From NCBI GenBank assembly GCA_910579525.1, contig CAJTUK010000005.1:124001-188000 (forward strand): a stretch of 64,000 nt of DNA, in the 5' to 3' direction. The notes beneath the pieces were generated by a model that made no database searches, was not told the DNA's origin, and worked only from the letters and a program-made list of their open reading frames with translations. This DNA comes from an uncultured Christensenella sp. (GTDB lineage Bacteria; Bacillota; Clostridia; Christensenellales; Borkfalkiaceae). The position numbers were made by a program, and so were the translations under genes. This document shows, piece by piece, positions 33,493-41,600 of the stretch (position 1 is its first letter; each line of letters starts with the position of its first letter).

Positions 33493-35034
33493 ATGAACCA
33501 TCAAAAAGTTTTAATTATCGACTTCGGCGGTCAGTATAACCAGCTCATAGCCCGCAGGGTGCGCGAGCATAAAATTTACTGCGAAGTAAAGTCTTATAAA
33601 ACCCCCGTGGAAGAAATCCGCAAAATGAATTTGAGCGGAATTATATTCACCGGCGGCCCCAATTCCGTATATCTCGACGATTCCCCAAGAATGGACAAAG
33701 AGATTTTCGAGCTCGGCGTGCCCATTCTCGGCATCTGCTACGGCGCGCAGTTTATGGTTTACGGGCTGGGCGGCAAAATAGAAAAGGCAAACGAAACCGC
33801 GGTTGCGGAGTTCGGCAGAACGGACTGTGAATTCGACACAAATTCCCTGCTTTTCAAGGGTCTTAATAAAAAGTCTGTCGTATGGATGAGCCATAACGAC
33901 CATATCGCAACTCTTCCTCAAGGCTTCCGTGCGGTCGGTCACAGCAAAAAATGCCCCTACGGCGCAATCGAAAATAAAGAAAAAAAGTTTTACGGAACGC
34001 AGTTTCACCCGGAAGTCAACCACACGGAACAGGGCTTCGACATGCTGGGCAATTTCCTCTATAATGTGTGCGGTTGCAAGGGCGACTGGACAATGGAAGA
34101 GTACGCGCAGACCGCAATCCGCGAAATCCGCGAAAAGGTCGGCGGCGGCAAGGCGCTTTTAGCGCTCTCCGGCGGTGTCGACAGCTCCGTAGCCTGCAAG
34201 TTGCTTGCAAAGGCGATTGGCAGTCAGCTCACCTGCATCTTCGTCGACCACGGTTTAATGCGTAAAAACGAGGGCGACGAAGTGGAAGAAGCGTTCGCCG
34301 ACAGCGGAGTCAACTTCGTGCGCGTAAACGCCGGCGAAAGATTCCTCTCTAAATTAAAGGGCGTAACCGAGCCTGAAGCAAAACGCAAGATAATAGGCGA
34401 AGAATTTATCCGCGTATTCGAAGACGAAGCCAAGAAAATAGGCAGGGTGGATTATCTCGTTCAGGGCACCATATACCCAGACGTAATCGAGTCCGGGCTC
34501 GGCGACGCGGCGGTTATCAAATCGCACCATAACGTGGGCGGACTACCCGACTACGTCGATTTCAAAGAGATTATAGAGCCTCTCCGCATGCTTTTCAAAG
34601 ACGAAGTGCGCGCGCTGGGCATAGCCCTCGGGCTCGACGAAAAGCTCGTATGGCGCCAGCCCTTCCCCGGTCCCGGACTCGCTATAAGAATAATAGGCGA
34701 TATCACGCCGGAAAAGGTTGCGATTTTGCAGGACGCGGACGCAATTTTCCGCGACGAAATCGCAAAAGCCCGCCTCGACCGCGACATTAACCAGTATTTT
34801 GCGGTATTAACCAATATGCGCTCCGTGGGCGTAATGGGCGACGGCAGAACTTACGATTACACTCTCGCCCTCCGCGGCGTTTCCACAACCGACTTTATGA
34901 CGGCGGATTTCTCGCGTATCCCTTACGACGTATTGGAAAGGATATCAAACCGCATAGTAAACGAGGTCAAGCATATAAACAGGATCGTATACGATATAAC
35001 GTCCAAACCGCCCGCAACCATCGAGTGGGAGTAA
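33493..35034 (+). CDS. guaA: GMP synthase (glutamine-hydrolysing)
   Basis: A 513-residue two-domain enzyme. The class I amidotransferase domain (about 1-195) has GICYGAQFMVYGLGG with the catalytic Cys and GTQFHPEVNHTE with the His/Glu pair. The ATP-pyrophosphatase domain has LLALSGGVDSSVACKLL. The C-terminal dimer domain ends IEWE, as in the family. It converts XMP to GMP. AGGAAT just before ATG 33493 is a modest ribosome-binding site. With guaB it completes the GMP branch. Confidence 0.98.
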   Translation: MNHQKVLIIDFGGQYNQLIARRVREHKIYCEVKSYKTPVEEIRKMNLSGIIFTGGPNSVYLDDSPRMDKEIFELGVPILGICYGAQFMVYGLGGKIEKANETAVAEFGRTDCEFDTNSLLFKGLNKKSVVWMSHNDHIATLPQGFRAVGHSKKCPYGAIENKEKKFYGTQFHPEVNHTEQGFDMLGNFLYNVCGCKGDWTMEEYAQTAIREIREKVGGGKALLALSGGVDSSVACKLLAKAIGSQLTCIFVDHGLMRKNEGDEVEEAFADSGVNFVRVNAGERFLSKLKGVTEPEAKRKIIGEEFIRVFEDEAKKIGRVDYLVQGTIYPDVIESGLGDAAVIKSHHNVGGLPDYVDFKEIIEPLRMLFKDEVRALGIALGLDEKLVWRQPFPGPGLAIRIIGDITPEKVAILQDADAIFRDEIAKARLDRDINQYFAVLTNMRSVGVMGDGRTYDYTLALRGVSTTDFMTADFSRIPYDVLERISNRIVNEVKHINRIVYDITSKPPATIEWE

Positions 35035-35157
35035 AGTTTGCGTCATAAACTGCGCAATACTTTGTTAAGCTGCGCTTTCCTCGTTCGTGTACTTCAAGTA
35101 CACTCGCTTCGGTAAATGCTCGCTTGCCTCGTCTTGCTTGTTTCTCACACAAACTTT
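35033..35157 (+). repeat. Structured intergenic element, copy 2 (after guaA)
   Basis: Arms AAAGTTTG (35033-35040) and CAAACTTT (35150-35157) are complementary; the 5' arm overlaps the guaA stop codon. Central hairpin GTGTACTT-C-AAGTACAC (35087-35103). Conserved inner text includes GCTTTCCTCGTTC, CTCGCTTCGGTAAATGCTCGC and CTCGTCTTGCTTG. The copy is followed by two TGTCAT-type repeats. Confidence 0.8.
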
Positions 35158-35197
35158 CAACAACGCGCTCCGTGCTTTTTCGGTCATTTATTTTCTC

Positions 35198-35337
35198 CTT
35201 GTCATGCTGAACATAGGGCGTAGCCCGAAGTTGAAGAATCCGGCAACTGCTCCGCAAACGCAAAAACAATGCCAAAAACGTCATGTTGAACTTGCCGAAA
35301 CATCCGGCAACTGTTCCGCAAACGCAAAAACAATGTA
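35198..35337 (+). repeat. Two tandem TGTCAT-type intergenic repeats
   Basis: Copy one begins TTGTCATGCTGAAC at 35198 and copy two CGTCATGTTGAAC near 35279. Both continue into GAA(AC)ATCCGGCAACTG(C/T)TCCGCAAACGCAAAAACAATG. Related copies lie at 37874, 44323 and 54347. The 35035-35478 gap holds these repeats, a hairpin near 35364 and the helD promoter, and no gene. Confidence 0.8.
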
Positions 35338-35362
35338 AAAAACTTAATAAACGACATTAATC

Positions 35363-35400
35363 GCGCCCCCGCGCGGCAATGTGCCGCGCGGGGGCGCTTT
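35363..35400 (+). terminator. GC-rich stem-loop upstream of helD
   Basis: GCGCCCCCGCGCGGCA and TGCCGCGCGGGGGCGC (about 35365-35398) form a long perfect stem; the tail after it is TTTGCG, with few T residues. It likely ends transcription arriving from guaA. Confidence 0.7.
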
Positions 35401-35441
35401 GCGTTCACGAACCCTCAACTATAAAGAAAAAATATTCAGGC

Positions 35442-35470
35442 TTGCAATTTTAAACGGAGTATGCTATAAT
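35442..35470 (+). promoter_or_regulatory. helD promoter, predicting a leaderless mRNA
   Basis: TTGCAA (35442-35447), 17-base spacer, TATAAT (35465-35470). The ATG at 35479 begins only 9 bases after the -10 ends, so transcription should start on or just before it. No Shine-Dalgarno site is present. Confidence 0.75.
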
Positions 35471-35478
35471 TTAGTTTA

Positions 35479-37857
35479 ATGACTGATTTCGAAGAGCTCA
35501 AAAACTTAATCGACCCTCACAAACAAGCCGATAAAGAATTTTTCCTCAACCTTTTGGACGAAGAAAATCAAATAACTTACGAAAACCGCCATATAGACGC
35601 CGTTATGAAAATGTTGCGTTTCGTTCGTCTTGGCGCGCTCAAAACCAAACTTATAAAAGCGCGCGAAGAAAAGGAAAGTTTAGCCCGTTCAACCGAGTCT
35701 GGCGGAGCGGAACGCTATAAAAAAACTCTCGAACTCAACGCCGAAATAGCCGTTTTAAAGAAAAAGATGGAAGAATTCAAACCATTTTTCGAAGAACCCT
35801 ATTTCGCCCGTATGGACGTAGAAGACGACAAAGAGGGCTATAACAGCTACTATATCGGCAAGCACGGCGACGAAAAGCTCGAAATTTTAGACTGGCGCGC
35901 CCCGCTTGCAAGGCGCTACTACCAAAAGAGCAAAACGTCGTTTGCAATAAACGACTATAACTATAAACTCATTCTGCGCCGCGCCCTGCGCACCAAAAAC
36001 GGCAAAGTGCTCGATATGAAAAACGAGTACTTAAACCTCGCCGGCTATCTTTCGCAGGAAGAAATAGGCGGCAGAAACGAAAACCTCGTTTTCGACCCGT
36101 TCTTAAAGGAAATTCTGCGCGGCAGAAAAGAAAAGCAGGAAATCTGCGACATAATAGAAACCATTCAGGAAAAGCAGTTCGAAATCATAACCCTGCCCGA
36201 GCGCGACGAGTTCGTATTGCAGGGCGTCGCTGGCAGCGGCAAAACAATGATACTATTGCACCGCCTCTCATACGTAATGTACAACAACGAAAACCTGCGC
36301 CCCTCGGACGTAATGATAATAACCCCGTCCGATTCTTTCAACGCGTTCATAGACGAGCTCGCCTCCGTCCTCGAACTCGAAAGGGTAAAAACGGGCACTC
36401 TCGACAGCTACTTTTTGAATATTTTAAAGAGAGCGGGCGCCGATATTTCCGGCAAAATAGATTTCGGTTCCCACGCTCCGGAAGAGTATTTAAAATATAT
36501 CTACTCGCCCGAATTTTCTGCCGACGTAGATAAAAAGCTGTTAAAAATTTTCGACGGCGTCTACGGGCTTTTCGCTTCGGAAGAAACCAAAGGCGTGGTG
36601 GAAGAGGTCATTTCCGCCTGCTCCGTACAGATCGAAGAGTATGAAAGAATAAAAAACGCAAGCCTTCGCGTAAGGCGTTGCGTGCTCGGCGAAATCAAAG
36701 AAAAGCCGGACGGCGGACTGTACTACACAAAGCAGTTCCGTTATATGTTCAACTGCGTTTTAGACTGCAAAGAATTTTTATCCCTCGTGTTTACCGACGG
36801 AAGAATGAAGGGCTACGCCTACTTTTACAAGCAACTGCTCTCGTTTTACAAGTCGGTCAAATATCTGCGCCGCTATTCTCAAAAAATCTGTGAAGCGGCT
36901 ATAACCGATTTAACCGCGCTTTCTGAAACCGTAGACAAAGAAATCGCGGATTTAAAGAGATACAAACTCAAAACGGGCGCGGGCGAAATTTTAACCTACG
37001 CCTCGGGCATAGAAAAGCGCGGCGAACTTTTAAAAGAAATTTCTCAAACGGCAGATAGGGTAGAAGCAATTAAAAACGCCTTTTTCACCGTCTGCGACTT
37101 TACCGACGTTCTTCGCGGCGACAAAAATCTGGTGGCGATAGGTAAGTGCGAAAGCACTCTCGACGTCTTGCGTTTTTTCTATCGCGAAACGGTAAAACGC
37201 GCAAAAGTCAAATATAGTGCGGGGGGTAAAAAACTTTTCAAGTCCGACGCCTTCGCTCTGTGCATGCTTTTAACAAAACTCGGCTACAACCTCGCGCCGA
37301 AGTATTCCTTCGTTTTCGTTGACGAGGCGCAGGATATCTCGCCCGCCGAGTACGAGGTGTTAAGGCGCGTAAACGACCGCGCGGTGTTCAATATCTTCGG
37401 CGATTTAAAGCAAAATATAACCCGTTACCGCGGCATATCCCGCTGGGAAGAGCTGGGTTACAAGCAGTACGAACTCAATCTCAACTACCGCAACACAAAC
37501 GAAATCGTCGAGTACGTCTCTCAAAATCTGGGCATAGAAATGAGCTCCATAGGTTTCGGCGGCGTTCCCGTCGAGCGCGTCGGTCCTCGCTCGGTCACAG
37601 GCTGGCTCGCCTCCAAAAACGGGCTTAAAGCCGTCATATGTTCGGAGCAATCGCTCGAAAAGTACTCTCGCAAGAGCTATAACCTGATAAGGCAGACGGG
37701 GAGAATTTCAAAGACGAAAATAAACCTCATGACCGTCTACGAGAGCAAGGGTCTCGAATTCACGGCGGTCGCCGTAGCCGACGCGGATATGACCGTAAAC
37801 GAAAAATACATCGCCTACACCCGCGCCCTCAAAGAGCTCGCAATAATAACGCCCTAA
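35479..37857 (+). CDS. helD: HelD-like superfamily 1 helicase (RNA polymerase recycling)
   Basis: A 792-residue protein of the HelD/UvrD-like family. An N-terminal antiparallel coiled coil (about 1-105) is followed by the HelD-specific YFARMDVEDDKEGYNSYYIGKHG and ILDWRAPLARRYYQ. The helicase core has Walker A GVAGSGKTMILLHRL (about 249-263), motif II FVDEAQDISPAEY, motif IV NLNYRNTNEIVEY and a C-terminal ESKGLEF. HelD inserts its arms into RNA polymerase and removes it from DNA and RNA. The length agrees with Bacillus HelD. The promoter suggests leaderless expression. Confidence 0.9.
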   Translation: MTDFEELKNLIDPHKQADKEFFLNLLDEENQITYENRHIDAVMKMLRFVRLGALKTKLIKAREEKESLARSTESGGAERYKKTLELNAEIAVLKKKMEEFKPFFEEPYFARMDVEDDKEGYNSYYIGKHGDEKLEILDWRAPLARRYYQKSKTSFAINDYNYKLILRRALRTKNGKVLDMKNEYLNLAGYLSQEEIGGRNENLVFDPFLKEILRGRKEKQEICDIIETIQEKQFEIITLPERDEFVLQGVAGSGKTMILLHRLSYVMYNNENLRPSDVMIITPSDSFNAFIDELASVLELERVKTGTLDSYFLNILKRAGADISGKIDFGSHAPEEYLKYIYSPEFSADVDKKLLKIFDGVYGLFASEETKGVVEEVISACSVQIEEYERIKNASLRVRRCVLGEIKEKPDGGLYYTKQFRYMFNCVLDCKEFLSLVFTDGRMKGYAYFYKQLLSFYKSVKYLRRYSQKICEAAITDLTALSETVDKEIADLKRYKLKTGAGEILTYASGIEKRGELLKEISQTADRVEAIKNAFFTVCDFTDVLRGDKNLVAIGKCESTLDVLRFFYRETVKRAKVKYSAGGKKLFKSDAFALCMLLTKLGYNLAPKYSFVFVDEAQDISPAEYEVLRRVNDRAVFNIFGDLKQNITRYRGISRWEELGYKQYELNLNYRNTNEIVEYVSQNLGIEMSSIGFGGVPVERVGPRSVTGWLASKNGLKAVICSEQSLEKYSRKSYNLIRQTGRISKTKINLMTVYESKGLEFTAVAVADADMTVNEKYIAYTRALKELAIITP

Positions 37858-37873
37858 CCAACCCGACCGCGCC

Positions 37874-37925
37874 CTGTCATTCCAAGCGCAGTCGAGGAAT
37901 CCGCCAACTACTCCGCACACCCCCA
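37874..37925 (+). repeat. TGTCATTCC-type intergenic repeat
   Basis: CTGTCATTCCAAGCGCAGTC begins at 37874 and continues GAGGAATCCGCCAACTACTCCGCA. It is the variant form with GAGGAATCC, shared with 44323. Confidence 0.75.
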
Positions 37926-37975
37926 AATCAACCCTACAAAAAAATAACCCGACCGCAACAATAAGGAAGAATCCA

Positions 37976-38551
37976 ATGCAAGGCAATTTTTTTGACGGAG
38001 GCAAAATCCTCTGGCAACAAAAACTCGGTAAAAAGCAGTCTGCAATCAAGTGTATGCCGACAACGGCTGCGCTTTGCGCAGTATTTATCGTCGTGGCGTT
38101 AATAGCCGCAATCGTTTCCGAAGACAAAATCAAAATCACACTGTTTTTTGTGTCGTTCGGTCTCGGCGGCGTGTGTACCGCCGCGGTGTTTGCGTGCATG
38201 TACTTTACGTCGGGCGGCAATCAGAACTTCGGCGTTACCGAGTATTTCATTACGGCAACCCGCGCGGTGGTCTCGTTCAACAGAGGCAAGGTCGAAAGGG
38301 AAATTAACTTAAAGGACGTAAAAAGCATAAAAGTTTCAAGATACTTCGGCAGTAAAAAGTATTCCACGCTTACTTTCGAAACGGACGGCAGCGGCTGGCA
38401 AGAGGCGTCGGGGCGTATCCGATCTACGGGCAAACCCGTCAAATTGAAGTTTACCGCAATCGAAAACGCGGAAGACGCGCTCAAAATCGCCCGCGCCGCC
38501 GTAAAGCAGTGCAGGTGTAACGTAACCAAATTCGATACGAACGTATTTTAA
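37976..38551 (+). CDS. Hypothetical membrane protein with a PH-like soluble domain
   Basis: The 191 residues contain two membrane helices (about 27-47 and 52-75), followed by a beta-rich domain (about 83-180) with GVTEYFITATRAVVSF, REINLKDVKSIKVSR and KYSTLTFETDG. This order resembles bacterial PH-like (bPH2) membrane proteins. AAGGAAG at 37962-37968 precedes ATG 37976. Function unknown. Confidence 0.7.
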   Translation: MQGNFFDGGKILWQQKLGKKQSAIKCMPTTAALCAVFIVVALIAAIVSEDKIKITLFFVSFGLGGVCTAAVFACMYFTSGGNQNFGVTEYFITATRAVVSFNRGKVEREINLKDVKSIKVSRYFGSKKYSTLTFETDGSGWQEASGRIRSTGKPVKLKFTAIENAEDALKIARAAVKQCRCNVTKFDTNVF

Positions 38552-38672
38552 AATAATTTGCAAAGGCAATAATTCATTTGCTTGCGCTTTGAGCCGGAAA
38601 AAAGTATAATTTTATATATAAAATTATTTCAACGGCAGAAGCGCGTTGTTTAAGCGCAAGAGGAGGATACTT

Positions 38673-41600
38673 ATGGCGGCAAAAGCCAAAAAACCCGTAG
38701 AAACAATAGAAATCGAAGGCGAACTTTTAAATACGGTCAGCTATGCGTCGTATTACTGCCGTACCCCGCTGTTTACTTCTTTCAAAATTTTCAACCGCGA
38801 TATAGAAAGCGCAAAAGATATATCCGTCTGCGTTACGGGGTCAACGCCGCTCGTGCTCCCCGCCGAAGTAAAAATAGAAGAAATCCCGCACGAAAGCAGT
38901 GTTGAGGCAATACCTCAAAACGTTTTGAATCCTCAATATCTCGCCGAGTTACAGGAGCCGGAAATATGCACCGTACAGGTCGGACTCACATGCGGAGGAG
39001 ACTCCGTCTGCAATCTCGAAGCCGAGGTTCAGGCGCTGCCCATAGACTACTGGGGCGGGCTTTCGGGCAATACCGAAATGCTCTCCGCGTTCGTGCGCCC
39101 CAAACTCGCCGACTGTCAAAAGATTTTGGCGGAAGCAGGGCTCCAACTCAAAACGTGGGGCTATTCCTCCGAGTTCGCCGGTTATTCCGGCACCGATAAA
39201 AACGGCGTGCGCAACGCCGCTGCGTCAATCTTTTCCGCCGTCCGTCGTCTCAATATCGAGCGCGCCGGCGACGTCGACTTGTCACGCGCGGTCTGCACGG
39301 GCGACGTAACTAAAATAATTTCCGACAAACTTGCAACCCCGCTCGAACTCGCGCTGTTTGCCGCAAGCTGTCTGGAAGCGACGCGGCTCAACCCCGTGCT
39401 TTTGCTCGGTAAATCAAAGATATCCGTGGGCGTATGGCTGTACGAAAGCTGTTTTTCATACGCAATTCAAGACGATATGCAACTCGTCGAAAAGTATACC
39501 GAAGAAGGCGTGAACAACCTTTCGCTGTTTGACGCGGACGACCTTTTCGCCCACAAAAACGCGAGCTACACCACCAGCGAAGCCCACGCGCGGGCAAGCA
39601 TAAGAAAAGAAGATTACGAGGTCTGCCTCGATATCAAACGCTGTCGTATAGGCGGCATATTTCCGTTGCCCTTAAAAGTCAAAACGGGTCACGGTTACGA
39701 ACTTCTCGGCGATAAAGACATATCTTTCGACGAAAAGCCCAAAGAAATGATAGACGCCGACAGGTTCAACTACGACAAAACAGCGTCTAAAGAGGCGAAC
39801 TGGCAGCGCAGGCTTCTTGATTTATCGCTCAAAAACAACCTTCTCAATTTCAGATACAAGCGCGACTGCCTGCACCTTCTGTGCACGGATTTACCGTCCT
39901 TTTGCGAAAGGCTTGAAGAAAAGGGTAAGTTCACCCTTCTGCCCAACTCAACGCCCGTATCGGACGCGCTGTATTTCGGCGACAGTAAAACGGTTGCAAG
40001 CATGGGCGAACTTGTCCGCATAGAAATGAAGGGCGGTAAAATCCGTTGCCTGTCCTCGCAGGACAACCTTACCGAAGTCTCAAACACGCTAATCCGCAAA
40101 TCGCGTCAGGCTGAAGAAGAGGCGGGCGCAAAAACGCTCTACCTCGCGCTCGGTTTTTTAAAGTGGCGCGGCGACGAGGGCGAAGACAAATACGCCCCCA
40201 TCTCGCTTTTGCCCGTAAATTTAAAAAGAATCAAATCGCAGGGCGCGCTTCTGGAAGCGGGCGAAGAGTACGAAGTAAACACCACCCTTCTGGAAATGCT
40301 CAAACAGGATTTCGGCATAGATATAAGGGGAGTCGAGGGCAAGGGGCTCACCCCGAAAGAAATTATAGCCGTATTCCGCGCCAAAACCGCCAATATGACG
40401 GGCTGGTTCGTATATGAAGACGTATACCTCGCGCAGTTCACCTTTGCGCGCTACGCGATGTGGGCGGACGTTAAAAACAACGCCGCGCGCTATGCGAAAA
40501 ACCCGCTCATTGCAAGTTTAATGACCAACACAAACAAACTTGCGGGCAACCGACTCGACGGCGCAAACGAAGACGACGGCGACCCCTGCGCCGTGCTCAC
40601 GCCTCTGCCCTGCGACAGCGCGCAGTATTCCGCCGTTGCCGAGGCAGCAAAGGGCGCTACTTTCGTGCTCCACGGCCCCCCCGGAACGGGCAAAAGCCAG
40701 ACGATAACAAATATAATCGCCAACGCTATGGACAAGTCCAAGCGCGTTCTGTTCGTTGCCGAAAAGCAAGCCGCGCTTCAAGTTGTTAAAAAGCGTCTGT
40801 GCGATATAGGCGTGGGCGAATTCTGTCTCGAACTCCATTCGGGCAAATCCGCGGACAAGGCGGAAATTATCCGCAGTATAGAAAACACACTCTCTCTTAC
40901 GTGCGAGGCGGACGGCGAGCGGTTTGCCGAAGCGGGCGCAAACCTCGTAGCCCTGCGCGAAAATTTAAAAGCTCCGTTAAAAGCTCTGCACAAAAAGCGC
41001 AGGCTGGGCGTTTCCGTCTACGAGGGCATAGTCTATTATCTTCAAAACAAAAACGCGCCCGAACTTTTGAACATAGAATCCACCTTCTACGATTCGTTAA
41101 CCAAAGAAAAGCTCGCCGCGTGCGAAAATATGCTCACAACCGCGCAGGCGGCGGCAAAGGAGTGCGGGGGAGTATACCGTTCTCCCTTCGCCGAGGTCAA
41201 GCTCACCGAGTGCGACGCTCAAACCAAAATTTCGGTAACTTGCGCGGCGGAAATCGTGCTTGCGGAACTCAAACATCTCAAAAACTATCTGGGGCTGTTC
41301 CTCGAAACGTTCAGTCAAAAAATTTCCAAGTTCACCTATAAAAAACTCGAAAACCTCATTGCAATCGCCGCGGTTCTGCGCGACGGCGGGCTCAATAACT
41401 TCTTTACCTGCGACGACGAGGCGCTCTATAAATTCTACAACGCAAATCTCCGCTACGACAGCGAGGTAAAGCACTGGCTCAAACATTTCAGGTGCCTGCC
41501 CGATATAGATAAATTCGCGCCCGAAATAGAAAAAGAAATCGACAACTGGGGCGAAAATTACCGCTCTTCCCGCGTGCTGTTGCAGGTCATAAAGCGCATA

